Positions 35,792 through 43,822 of a stretch of DNA of 64,000 nt are shown here, piece after piece; positions within the stretch are counted from its first letter, which is position 1, and the number at the start of each line of letters is the position of its first letter. This DNA comes from Planococcus rifietoensis (lineage in GTDB: Bacteria > Bacillota > Bacilli > Bacillales_A > Planococcaceae): the NCBI RefSeq assembly GCF_001465795.2, contig NZ_CP013659.2, forward strand, positions 3,406,501 to 3,470,500, read 5' to 3'. A model generated the notes under the pieces. The model had not been told where the DNA came from. It was given only the letters and a program-made list of their open reading frames with translations, and searched no databases. The position numbers and the translations under genes are program-made.

Positions 35792-35940
35792 AAAGATCAT
35801 TTTTTGCTCATTAAATATTAAATGTAGAAACAATTCAGGTTTTCTAGCTCAAGTTATCTTTGGAGTAGAGAAGCGAGCTAATCCTGATACTGCCACCAAC
35901 ATTTTCGACTAAAGCACAAATGTGCCAGACACTACATCAC
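35792..35940. other. AT-rich spacer between leader repeat and hairpin array A
   Basis: No gene or recognised signal. The corresponding stretch in cassette B (45390-45540) is different in sequence apart from scattered words such as TAGCTCAAGTYATCTT, so only part of the spacer is repeated. Confidence 0.4.
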
Positions 35941-36021
35941 AGGAGGCGATTCCCCCGCTAGCCGGCAACTGACTAAAGAAGCAGACCTAGTTGAACGCAC
36001 CTTAGGCAATGAAATCACTCA

Positions 36022-36107
36022 GCCGCCGAGCGACAAGGGTGAGCCGACGCAGTAAGACAAGTGTCCTTCTTGGCTTGCTGCCAAAGGCCAACCCAAAGCA
36101 CGGCGGC
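36022..36107 (+). repeat. Covarying hairpin core A1
   Basis: Nested stems: GCCGCCG/CGGCGGC outside, GGGT/ACCC and GCC/GGC in the middle, then GCAGTAAG-A-CAAG with CTTG-G-CTTGCTGC around the loop TGTCCTT. The closing pairs differ from cores A2, B1 and B2 in a compensatory way. Strand of function, if any, is unknown. Confidence 0.8.
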
Positions 36108-36263
36108 GACTACTCAGGCGAAACTCAAACAAAGGCAAAAACAATTCGACAAGTAAACTCTCACTAGCTTCTAGCTTCTTATACATTTCTTCCGGGAAGC
36201 GATTCCCCAACTAGCTACAGAAGCCGGACTGACTAAACATTCTTCACTCAATGAAATCACTCA

Positions 36264-36350
36264 GCCGCCGAGCGTAAAGGGGTGAGCCGATGCCGTAAGC
36301 CAAGTGTCCTTCTTGGCTTACGGCTAAAGGCCAACCCAAAGTCCGGCGGC
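36264..36350 (+). repeat. Covarying hairpin core A2
   Basis: Same fold as core A1. The apical stem is a perfect 13-bp helix, GCCGTAAGCCAAG with CTTGGCTTACGGC around TGTCCTT; the outer stem is GCCGCCG/CGGCGGC. Confidence 0.8.
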
Positions 36351-36507
36351 GACTACTCAGACGAAACTCAAACAGAAGCAAAAACAATTCAACATCTAAA
36401 CTCCCACTATCTTTTCCAATCATGTCCCGGGAAGCGATTCCCCTACTAACCTGAAGCTCCGATAGAACATCAAACACATTTCCACAAGTTAACCCTCGCT
36501 ATCTTCA

Positions 36508-36711
36508 CTAAGCTTCTTCAATACGCACAAGCTCAGCACGCACGATGTGGAAGAGGTTCAAGACAAGCGTCTTGCCCGCTGTATCTTCAACCGGAAGCAG
36601 GCTGACGGCAATGCCGATGAAATGGTCTTCCAGTGCGCCTTCAATGCGGATGCCTTCCAGCATGTCGCCATTGGTCAGCAGGATGTTGTAGATGTAGTAT
36701 TTCTTTTTCAC
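36508..36711 (-). CDS. Small conserved-looking hypothetical protein, 67 residues
   Basis: The GTG start at 36711 has AAAGGAGGAG at ideal spacing, which is why a longer frame further upstream is not used. The product begins KKKYYIYNILLTNGDMLEGI and is a compact beta-rich sequence with no membrane helix or cysteine motif (GIRIEGALEDHF, VLNLFHIVRAELVRI). I do not recognise it. It is divergent from the methyltransferase gene at 36833 and its 3' end abuts repeat array A. Confidence 0.7.
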   Translation of the reverse strand: MKKKYYIYNILLTNGDMLEGIRIEGALEDHFIGIAVSLLPVEDTAGKTLVLNLFHIVRAELVRIEEA

Positions 36712-36832
36712 GACGGCTCCTCCTTTCCTTATCCAATTCAATGAAAAGGGCCTTTGAAAGTGGGCAGGGCGACGGATTTCCTTTACACTGATTATAATGC
36801 AAAACGCAACGGCATAGATAGGATGAGGAATT

Positions 36833-38023
36833 GTGAGAAACGAAATGACGGTAACAGTGAAAGATGTTTTGAGAAATGAATTGGCGAAAGGGTCTCCGCT
36901 CATCACAAAATACGGATTGATGAGTGAAATCGATGCACCGGAAGGCACATTGCTGCGCCTCGTTGATAAAGATGGGGAATATTTGGGCACAGGTTATTAC
37001 GGCGAACAGAACAAAGGCGCTGGCTGGATCTTGACGAGAAACCAAGACGAGGCAGTCGGCCAAGCCTTTATCGAACGCAAGCTGGAATTGGCGTTCAGCC
37101 GCCGCGAGAAATTCTTCAACAATCCGGAGACGACCGCTTTCCGTGTCTTCAACGGCGAAGGCGATGGTTTCGGCGGGTTGACGATCGATTATTATGCCGG
37201 ATTCTACCTGCTGTCCTGGTATAGCGAAGGCGTCTATTCGTTCCGCGAAGACGTCGTGGCAGCTTTGGAGAATGTAGTGGAATGCATCGGAATCTATGAG
37301 AAAAAACGGTTTGATACGAAAGGCCAGTATATCGAAGACGATGATTTCGTATCGGGCGAGCGTGGGGAATTCCCATTGATCGTCCAAGAAAATGGCATGA
37401 ATTTTGCGGTGTATTTGAACGACGGCGCAATGACCGGCATCTTCCTCGACCAGCGCGATGTGCGCCAGGCGATCCGCACGAAATACGCAGACGGCAAAAC
37501 GGTGCTCAATACCTTTTCTTACACAGGGGCCTTTTCAGTAGCGGCGGCGCTTGGCGGAGCGGACAAGACGACGAGCGTGGATCTCGCGAAGCGCAGCTCG
37601 GCGAAAACGATCGAGCAGTTCAGCATCAACGGCATTGATTTTGACGAGCAGGACATTCTGGTGATGGATGTCTTCAATTATTTCAAATACGCGAAGCGCA
37701 AAAACCTAAACTTTGATATGGTCGTCCTCGATCCCCCAAGTTTTGCGCGCTCGAAAAAGCACGTTTTCAGTGCGGCGAAAGATTACACTAATTTGATGAA
37801 AGAAACGATCGATATTACGGCGCCGGAAGGCTTGATCGTCGCTTCGACCAACAGCGCTTCATTCAATATGAAGAAGTTCACCCAAATGATCGATAAAGCT
37901 TTTAAAGATAAAAACCAGAAATACAAAGTGGTGGAGACTTATAGCCTGCCGGTCGATTTCCATGTCGACAGAAGATTCCCGGAAGGCGATTATTTGAAAG
38001 TGCTTTTCCTCCGTTTACTGTAA
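36833..38023 (+). CDS. RlmI/RlmK-like class I rRNA cytosine methyltransferase
   Basis: A 396-residue SAM-dependent methyltransferase like RlmI and B. subtilis YwbD, which methylate 23S rRNA cytosines. An N-terminal PUA-like domain precedes the Rossmann domain. Binding and catalytic motifs seen are FLDQRDVRQAI, NTFSYTGAFSVAAALGGA (SAM loop) and the motif IV VVLDPPSFARSKK. GTG start with AGGATGAGG upstream; an ATG 12 bases later is an alternative. A terminator follows at 38047. Confidence 0.92.
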   Translation: MRNEMTVTVKDVLRNELAKGSPLITKYGLMSEIDAPEGTLLRLVDKDGEYLGTGYYGEQNKGAGWILTRNQDEAVGQAFIERKLELAFSRREKFFNNPETTAFRVFNGEGDGFGGLTIDYYAGFYLLSWYSEGVYSFREDVVAALENVVECIGIYEKKRFDTKGQYIEDDDFVSGERGEFPLIVQENGMNFAVYLNDGAMTGIFLDQRDVRQAIRTKYADGKTVLNTFSYTGAFSVAAALGGADKTTSVDLAKRSSAKTIEQFSINGIDFDEQDILVMDVFNYFKYAKRKNLNFDMVVLDPPSFARSKKHVFSAAKDYTNLMKETIDITAPEGLIVASTNSASFNMKKFTQMIDKAFKDKNQKYKVVETYSLPVDFHVDRRFPEGDYLKVLFLRLL

Positions 38024-38046
38024 GGCGGGCTCATAAGCAGAAACAA

Positions 38047-38093
38047 AGAGCGCAGATGGGCATTCAAAGGCGAATGTGCAACTGCGCTTTTTG
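38047..38093 (+). terminator. Terminator after RlmI-like gene
   Basis: AGCGCAG and TGGGCATTC pair with GAATGTGCA and CTGCGCT around AAAGGC, followed by TTTTTG. Confidence 0.85.
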
Positions 38094-38167
38094 TGCATTT
38101 TATTGCTGGATCAGATTGGTTTATAATGGAAAAAAAGAACGTGATTACTTAATTTGGAGGCGGCATA

Positions 38168-39382
38168 ATGGCAAAAGCAATATCCTCATCTTCGCTCGCA
38201 GGGAACCCGGTTTATCCGGTGATGTTCGCGATCGGCGGTGTCCATTTACTGAATGATTCCTTGCAGGCAGTGATTCCAGCAATGTTCCCGATTTTAGAGA
38301 AGGACCTGGGCTTGTCCTTCACACAGCTCGGGCTGATCGCTTTTGCGCTCAATATGGTGGCGTCTGTCTTGCAGCCAGTCATCGGGTTTGCAAGCGATAA
38401 AAAGCCGATGCCTTATGCATTGCCGCTTGGTATGGTGTTCTCGTTCATTGGGATCGCAGGCTTGGCGTTTGCGCCCGAGTATTGGCTCATCTTATTGTCG
38501 GTCATTTTTCTCGGTTTCGGTTCTGCGGTCTTTCATCCGGAAGGTTCGCGCGTGTCGTATATGGCAGCGGGATCAAGACGCGGCTTGTCGCAATCGATTT
38601 ACCAAGTCGGGGGCAATTCTGGGCAAGCGCTGGCGCCTTTGATCAGTGCCTTTATCCTGGTGCCGCTTGGGCAACGGGGAGCGGCCTTGTTTCTTTTTGT
38701 CGCAGCACTCGGCATTTTCGTATTATCCAAAATTTCCGCCTGGTACAAGGCACAGTTAGAGCGCGATAAGCTGGAGAAAGTGAAAAAAACGGTGCTGTCT
38801 TCTTTGCCGCCTTTGACGAAAAAGCAGGTGGGCACTGCTTTGACTTTGCTGTTGTTGATCATTTTCGCGCGCACTTTTTACATAACGACGATCACCAGTT
38901 TTTATATTTTCCATTTAATGGATAATTATGGTGTGACGATTCAGCAAGGGCAAATGTTCATCTTCCTATTTCTCGGAATCGGGGCGTTCGGGACCTTTTT
39001 CGGCGGCCCACTTGCAGACCGCATCGGCCGCAAGCGCGTCATTGTGCTGTCGTTGCTCGTACCGATTCCGTTGGCGCTGGTGCTGCCGTATGTGGCCTTG
39101 CCGATTGTCGCTGTCATTCTTGCCGTATTGGGCTTTTTCCTTATGTTGAGCTTTTCTGTCATGGTCGTCTACGCCCAGGAACTCGTACCGAGCAGAATCG
39201 GCACGATGTCCGGGCTGACAGTCGGCTTGGCATTTGGCATGGGGGCCATTGGAGCGGTCGCGATCGGTGTGTTGATGGATTCGATCGGCGTTTATGAAAC
39301 GATGGTCATTATTTCCGTGCTGCCGATACTCGGGCTGGTTGGCCTCGCTTTGCCGAAAGACCGGAAAATTGCTGCCGCGTAA
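38168..39382 (+). CDS. MFS efflux transporter, fosmidomycin-resistance (Fsr) family
   Basis: A 404-residue MFS protein with twelve predicted helices. The start GGVHLLNDSLQAVIPAMFPIL matches the Fsr subgroup, and the loop GGPLADRIGRKRVI after helix 8 is the MFS motif. It probably exports a drug or metabolite; the true substrate is unknown. GGAGGCGG precedes the ATG. An ABC exporter and a MerR regulator follow on the same strand, suggesting a multidrug cluster. Confidence 0.9.
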   Translation: MAKAISSSSLAGNPVYPVMFAIGGVHLLNDSLQAVIPAMFPILEKDLGLSFTQLGLIAFALNMVASVLQPVIGFASDKKPMPYALPLGMVFSFIGIAGLAFAPEYWLILLSVIFLGFGSAVFHPEGSRVSYMAAGSRRGLSQSIYQVGGNSGQALAPLISAFILVPLGQRGAALFLFVAALGIFVLSKISAWYKAQLERDKLEKVKKTVLSSLPPLTKKQVGTALTLLLLIIFARTFYITTITSFYIFHLMDNYGVTIQQGQMFIFLFLGIGAFGTFFGGPLADRIGRKRVIVLSLLVPIPLALVLPYVALPIVAVILAVLGFFLMLSFSVMVVYAQELVPSRIGTMSGLTVGLAFGMGAIGAVAIGVLMDSIGVYETMVIISVLPILGLVGLALPKDRKIAAA

Positions 39383-39414
39383 ATGGCTTGGCCGGATAGA
39401 TAGGAGATGGAGTT

Positions 39415-41154
39415 ATGGAATCAATTCAGAAAAAACAAAGCATCAAGCCGTTTTTCACACTGTTAACGTCGATTAAAATCCCGAAATGGGCGCTCGTTTT
39501 TGGGCTGGCGACCAGTTTAGTCACGACCATCGTCGGCTTGCTTGTCCCGTTGCTGACGAGAGAGTTAGTGGACGGGTTTTCAGTGGAGGCATTGAGCGGA
39601 GGATTGATTGCCGCGCTTGCCGCTGCTTTTATCGTGCAGGCGGTCATTAACGGCGTATCGATTTATTTATTGAGCATGGTCGGGCAGCGGATTGTGGCTG
39701 GGCTGCGCGAGCGCATGTGGCTTCATTTGCTACGTTTGCGTGTTGGCTATTTCGACCAGCACGCAAGCGGGCAAACGGTGAGCCGTGTCGTCAACGATAC
39801 CGGCATCGTCAGGAATCTCATCACCGATCATTTCCCGAATTTCGTGACCGGCATCATTACGATCATCGGGGCGGTCGCGATCCTTCTGGTGCTGGACTGG
39901 AAAATGACTTTGATCATGATGCTCGCAGTGCCGTTGACAATTGCCATCATGATTCCTTTAGGACGCAAGATGGCGAAGATTTCCCGCAGCTTGCAGGATG
40001 AAACCGCCGTATTCACGGGCGACGTCCAGCAGACGCTCGGGGAAATCCGCTTGATGAAATCATCGACAGCGGAACGAGTGGAAGAACAGCGCGGGTTGTC
40101 GGGCGTCCAGAAATTATACGGGCTCGGCATGAGAGAAGCGAAAGTCTATGCTTTGATCGGCCCGCTGATGTACTTGGTTGTTATGGTCGTTATCGTGATG
40201 ATCATCGGCTACGGCGGTATCCGTGTATCGGAAGGGTCGATGTCGACCGGATCCTTAGTCGCTTTTCTTCTGTATTTGTTCCAGATTGTTGTGCCGCTCG
40301 CTACGTTTGCGCGGTTCTTTACAGAGTTGCAAAAAGCCAGAGGGGCGACAGAACGCATTATCGATATTTTGGAACTGCCACGTGAAGAACAACATCGCGG
40401 CATCGAACTGGACATCACCGGCAAAACACTGCGCCTTGAAGACGTCAGTTTTGCATACGAAAACGGCGAGCCAGTGTTGCAGGGCGTGTCGTTTGAAGCG
40501 CGGCCTGGCCAGAAGATTGCGTTTGCTGGGCCGAGCGGTGGAGGCAAGACCACCATTTTCGGATTGATTGAGCGCTTTTACGAACCGACCGCCGGCACCA
40601 TTACAATCGGTGATGTGCCGATTGGGGATGTGGCGATCGCTTCTTGGCGCGACCAGATCGGCTATGTATCACAGGAAAGTGCCATGATGGGCGGGACGAT
40701 CCGTGCCAATCTGACTTATGGCTTGCCGGATGCGGACAGTTATGCAGATGAAGAGTTGTGGCGCGTCTCCCGCATGGCGTACGCTGAGGAATTCATCGCT
40801 TCGTTTCCGGACGGATTGGATACACAAGTCGGGGAGCGCGGCGTCAAATTGTCCGGTGGGCAAAGACAGCGCATTGCCATCGCCCGCGCATTTTTGCGCG
40901 ATCCAAAATTATTGATGATGGACGAGGCGACAGCGAGCCTCGACAGCCAGTCGGAAGGCATCGTCGGCCAGGCGCTTGGCCGCTTAATGGAAGGGCGCAC
41001 GACATTGGTCATCGCCCATCGGTTGTCGACAATCGTCGATGCCGATCAGATTGTCTTTATCGAAGGTGGTCGGGTCACCGGCATCGGGAACCACCGAGAA
41101 CTGACCGGGAAGCATGCACTATACCGCGAATTCGCCGAGCAGCAATTAACCTAA
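39415..41154 (+). CDS. ABC multidrug exporter, fused permease-ATPase (BmrA-like)
   Basis: A 579-residue half-transporter with six N-terminal membrane helices and a C-terminal nucleotide-binding domain. Walker A GPSGGGKTT is near residue 371, the signature is LSGGQRQRIAIARA, Walker B LLMMDEATASLD and the H-loop VIAHRLST. It should work as a homodimer exporting lipophilic drugs. AGGAGATGG precedes the ATG. The MerR-family gene begins 62 bases after its stop. Confidence 0.94.
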   Translation: MESIQKKQSIKPFFTLLTSIKIPKWALVFGLATSLVTTIVGLLVPLLTRELVDGFSVEALSGGLIAALAAAFIVQAVINGVSIYLLSMVGQRIVAGLRERMWLHLLRLRVGYFDQHASGQTVSRVVNDTGIVRNLITDHFPNFVTGIITIIGAVAILLVLDWKMTLIMMLAVPLTIAIMIPLGRKMAKISRSLQDETAVFTGDVQQTLGEIRLMKSSTAERVEEQRGLSGVQKLYGLGMREAKVYALIGPLMYLVVMVVIVMIIGYGGIRVSEGSMSTGSLVAFLLYLFQIVVPLATFARFFTELQKARGATERIIDILELPREEQHRGIELDITGKTLRLEDVSFAYENGEPVLQGVSFEARPGQKIAFAGPSGGGKTTIFGLIERFYEPTAGTITIGDVPIGDVAIASWRDQIGYVSQESAMMGGTIRANLTYGLPDADSYADEELWRVSRMAYAEEFIASFPDGLDTQVGERGVKLSGGQRQRIAIARAFLRDPKLLMMDEATASLDSQSEGIVGQALGRLMEGRTTLVIAHRLSTIVDADQIVFIEGGRVTGIGNHRELTGKHALYREFAEQQLT

Positions 41155-41163
41155 TGTTTTTTC

Positions 41164-41194
41164 TTGAGATTGACGCAACGTCAAGGTTTATGAT
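41164..41194 (+). promoter_or_regulatory. MerR-type promoter with 19-bp spacer and operator dyad
   Basis: TTGAGA (41164-41169) and TATGAT (41189-41194) are 19 bp apart, the overlong spacer on which MerR activators act. The spacer contains the perfect dyad TTGACG-CAA-CGTCAA (41170-41184). It should drive the regulator gene starting at 41217. Confidence 0.88.
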
Positions 41195-41216
41195 GAAGTC
41201 ATCAGGAGGTGGCGGT

Positions 41217-41978
41217 ATGTATACCGTGCAGAAATTGGCAACGCTTGCCGGCGTGAGTGCGCGGACTTTGCGCTATTACGATTCGATCGGCTTATTGACG
41301 CCGCAAAAAAACGACTCCGGCTACCGGGTGTACGGAAGTGCAGAAATTGATCGTCTCCAGCTCATCTTATTTTACCGAGAGCTCGGTTTTGGGCTTCATG
41401 ATATCGCGAAGCTGTTGGACGAGCCGGGTTTTGATGAAACCGAAGCATTGATCGGGCAGCGGGAACAATTGATGCGGGAACGCAGCCGCCTGGACCTTTT
41501 GATTACAAATGTGGAGAAAACGATTTCCACAAAACAAGGGGAGAGTCGAATGGCAGATCATGAAAAGTTCGAAGGATTCAAGAAGCAGCTGGTTGAGGGC
41601 AATGAAGCGGCTTACGGGAAAGAAATCCGCGAGAAATACGGCGACGCGGAAGTCGACCGTTCAAACGCCAAAATGCTCGGCATGGGCCAGGAACAATATG
41701 AAGCATTCAAACGCCTTGAGCAAGAGATACTGAAAAAGTTGGAGCATGCACTGAAAGAAGGCGAACCAGCGGGAACCGCGGGACAGGAAATTGCCGATTT
41801 ACACCGACAGTGGCTGGGGTTTACATGGGGCAGCTATGAACCGAAAGCTCACGCTGGACTGGCGGAAATGTATGTCGCGGATGAACGCTTCGCAGCCTAT
41901 TATGAAAAAGCCGGCGAAGGGGCAGCGAAATATTTGCGGGATGCGATCATTGCCTATACAGATCAGCAAGATGAATAA
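41217..41978 (+). CDS. MerR family activator with TipAS ligand domain (Mta-like)
   Basis: A 253-residue protein with an N-terminal MerR DNA-binding domain (YTVQKLATLAGVSARTLRYYD), a dimer coiled coil (about residues 75-110) and a C-terminal TipAS-type all-helical domain that binds antibiotics in TipA and Mta. The end WLGFTWGSYEPKAHAGLAEM is a TipAS hallmark. AGGAGGTGG lies just before ATG 41217. The matching 19-bp-spacer promoter upstream points to self-activation; whether it also controls the adjacent pumps is not shown by their upstream sequence. Confidence 0.93.
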   Translation: MYTVQKLATLAGVSARTLRYYDSIGLLTPQKNDSGYRVYGSAEIDRLQLILFYRELGFGLHDIAKLLDEPGFDETEALIGQREQLMRERSRLDLLITNVEKTISTKQGESRMADHEKFEGFKKQLVEGNEAAYGKEIREKYGDAEVDRSNAKMLGMGQEQYEAFKRLEQEILKKLEHALKEGEPAGTAGQEIADLHRQWLGFTWGSYEPKAHAGLAEMYVADERFAAYYEKAGEGAAKYLRDAIIAYTDQQDE

Positions 41979-41984
41979 AAATGG

Positions 41985-42009
41985 GCCCGCTTGCTTGCGG
42001 GCTTTTTTT
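41985..42009 (+). terminator. Terminator after MerR-family gene
   Basis: GCCCGC-TTGCTT-GCGGGC followed by seven T. Confidence 0.93.
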
Positions 42010-42074
42010 GGTTTCAATCGGCAAGGCGCGGGAATGGAAGTAAACAATAATAAGAGAAGATGGGGGTGGGGAAG

Positions 42075-42821
42075 ATGCTGACAGTGATGAGCTTTAATAT
42101 TGCATCAGGCAAGCGGATCGACGGAAAGCTGGATCTTGAACTAACGGCTCAGGCGATTGAACAAGGACAAGTGGATGTCGCTGGATTGCAGGAAGTGGAC
42201 CGAAACTTTTCTTCCCGCAGCCGTTTTTGGGACCAGGCCAAATGGCTTTCCAACCGGCTTGGCATGCACATGGCGTACGGGCCGAATTTGGTTGACAGGG
42301 GAGCCGGAGGTGCACGGCCGAAGCGTGAATACGGCAACGCCATTTTGAGCCGCTATCCGATCCTGTCATTCCGCAACCATGATTTGAGCGCAGTCGAAGT
42401 CCATCCCGAAGAGTTCGAGCCGCGCGGGATGCTCGAAGCGATTATTGAAATGGAGGGGTTCCGGTTTTCTTTCTATAACACGCATCTATCGCTTATTGAT
42501 GAGGAAGTGGACCGCAACTTGACGGAAATCATCGCCATCACTACCGATAATCCGCTGGCGCAAGTGCTGGTGGGGGATTTCAATGCTGCGCCATCCACCA
42601 AACATATCCAGCGATTTTCCAAGCATTTTTATAACGGGTTCGGTTCGGGACCTTATCCCGATACGTATAAAAAACAAGGCGACCACGGCCAAAAAATCGA
42701 TTATATTTTCCACGATGCCCATTTTCAAGCATTGGAAGCGTGGACCATCGATACCGATGCATCGGATCATGTTCCAATTGTGGCAAAAATCAGAAATTTA
42801 CAAAACTCTAACAATTTTTAA
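42075..42821 (+). CDS. Endonuclease/exonuclease/phosphatase family protein, copy 1
   Basis: A 248-residue EEP-fold metal-dependent phosphodiesterase. Key motifs are VMSFNIASG, AGLQEVDRNF (metal-binding Glu), FYNTHLSL, LVGDFNAAP and DASDHVPI (catalytic His). Substrates in the family range from DNA to sphingolipids and phosphoinositides; none is indicated here. ATG 42075 follows GGGGGTGGGG; an ATG at 42060 is possible. A paralogue follows at 42918. Confidence 0.9.
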   Translation: MLTVMSFNIASGKRIDGKLDLELTAQAIEQGQVDVAGLQEVDRNFSSRSRFWDQAKWLSNRLGMHMAYGPNLVDRGAGGARPKREYGNAILSRYPILSFRNHDLSAVEVHPEEFEPRGMLEAIIEMEGFRFSFYNTHLSLIDEEVDRNLTEIIAITTDNPLAQVLVGDFNAAPSTKHIQRFSKHFYNGFGSGPYPDTYKKQGDHGQKIDYIFHDAHFQALEAWTIDTDASDHVPIVAKIRNLQNSNNF

Positions 42822-42851
42822 CCTGTTTTTAACTTACAAAAGCGCCATCCT

Positions 42852-42860
42852 TGCTATAAT
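42852..42860 (+). promoter_or_regulatory. Extended -10 promoter of the second EEP gene
   Basis: TGCTATAAT is an extended -10 element, 57 bases before the ATG of the next gene. No good -35 hexamer is seen. It indicates that the second paralogue has its own transcript. Confidence 0.6.
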
Positions 42861-42917
42861 GAAGGGGACAATTGCAGCTGCCACTGATTCGTTTCAACCA
42901 GAAAAGGAGATGGTCTC

Positions 42918-43766
42918 ATGCACGGCGATGCCAGCAGGACACCAACAGTGAAAGTGATGTCGTTCAATATTGCCCATGGAATGGGCATGGATGGCGAAGT
43001 GGATTTAGAAAGAACCGCACAAGTGATTGAAGCATCGGGAGCTACCGTAGTGGCACTTCAGGAAGTCGACCGTTATTTTTCAGCCCGTAGTTTTTATATG
43101 GATCAGGTCGAATGGCTTTCTGAACGGCTCGGAATGTACGCCGCGTATGGCGCCAACCTGAACCAGGCACCGGATGATCCCGAACGCCCGAACCGCCAGT
43201 ACGGCAATGCAACGTTAAGCCTTTATCCAATCAAGTACGCAGAAAACCATTTTTTGACGCAAGTCGTAACAGACATCTACAATAATGAGCAGCGAGGCGT
43301 TCTCGAGACAGTAATTGAAGTCGGAGGCACTTACCTCAAAGTGTTGAATGCCCATTTAGCGTTGAAAGATGAAGAGCTTGAAATGAGCATTGCGGAAATA
43401 TTGGAGATTGCCGGCAAGAGCCATTTCCCGAAAATCATCGCGGGTGATTTCAATGCACCGCCGACCCATCGTCATTTGGCGCATCTTCACCAGACCATGA
43501 CAGATGTCTTCTTGAAAGCAAAGCGCGGCGATGCCTACACGTATCCATCTCCTTATGAAAATCATGAAACTGGCGAATCGTTCAAGCCGATGACGCGCAT
43601 CGATTATATTTTTGCCGACCGCGGCTTTGACGTACGAGATGCAGAAAAAATCGAAACGGCTGTATCGGATCATTTGCCGATCACCGCAGAGCTCGTTTGG
43701 ACACAGAAACACGACTCGGCTGCGATCATCGTACCTGCAGCCCAACCAGCCAAACAAAAAATTTAA
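42918..43766 (+). CDS. Endonuclease/exonuclease/phosphatase family protein, copy 2
   Basis: A 282-residue paralogue of the preceding gene. The same catalytic series is present: VMSFNIAHG, VALQEVDRYF, LNAHLAL, IAGDFNAPP, TRIDYIFADRG and VSDHLPI. It has a longer N-terminus and a polar Ala/Pro/Lys C-terminal tail. No secretion signal is seen, so it acts in the cytoplasm. AAAGGAG lies 8 bases before the ATG, and an independent promoter precedes it. Confidence 0.9.
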   Translation: MHGDASRTPTVKVMSFNIAHGMGMDGEVDLERTAQVIEASGATVVALQEVDRYFSARSFYMDQVEWLSERLGMYAAYGANLNQAPDDPERPNRQYGNATLSLYPIKYAENHFLTQVVTDIYNNEQRGVLETVIEVGGTYLKVLNAHLALKDEELEMSIAEILEIAGKSHFPKIIAGDFNAPPTHRHLAHLHQTMTDVFLKAKRGDAYTYPSPYENHETGESFKPMTRIDYIFADRGFDVRDAEKIETAVSDHLPITAELVWTQKHDSAAIIVPAAQPAKQKI

Positions 43767-43770
43767 ACAC

Positions 43771-43809
43771 AAAAGCCGCCGGCAATGTTTAACTGCCGGC
43801 GGCTTTTTT
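43771..43809. terminator. Bidirectional terminator
   Basis: AAAAGCCGCCGGCA pairs with TGCCGGCGGCTTTTTT around ATGTTTAAC, serving the genes ending at 43766 (+) and 43823 (-). Confidence 0.93.
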
Positions 43810-43822
43810 ATGCATGGATCGA

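Larger units (their letters stand above)
35941..36515 (+). repeat. Array A of ~245-bp repeat units (two full, one truncated)
   Basis: Each unit begins with a small hairpin closed by a GCGA tetraloop (GGGAA-GCGA-TTCCC; at 35941 in weaker form GGAG-GCGA-TTCC, then at 36194 and 36429). After ~65 bases comes an 86-87 nt large hairpin core (36022-36107 and 36264-36350), then a tail with GAAACTCAAAC and ACAATTC words and a CACTAKCTT motif. The third unit has the small hairpin and tail (ACAAGTTAACCCTCGCTATCTTC) but no core. The array sits between a terminator and the 3' end of the minus-strand gene at 36508. Confidence 0.85.

Noticed and set aside
36022..36107. Known riboswitch (cobalamin, c-di-AMP, c-di-GMP) or self-cleaving ribozyme
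   Set aside because: The conserved words do not match the consensus of those classes as I know them, and the copies are not placed in front of genes in a consistent way.
36019..36477. Minus-strand frames through the hairpin cores that encode a similar peptide (ALGWPLAVSQEGHLSYC) in several copies
   Set aside because: The similarity follows from the conserved hairpin itself. The frames have no consistent start or ribosome site, differ at both ends, and the base changes preserve pairing rather than codons.
35600..36515. CRISPR array
   Set aside because: Units are ~245 bp with internal hairpins and similar, not unique, intervening sequence; there are no short direct repeats with unique spacers and no cas genes.
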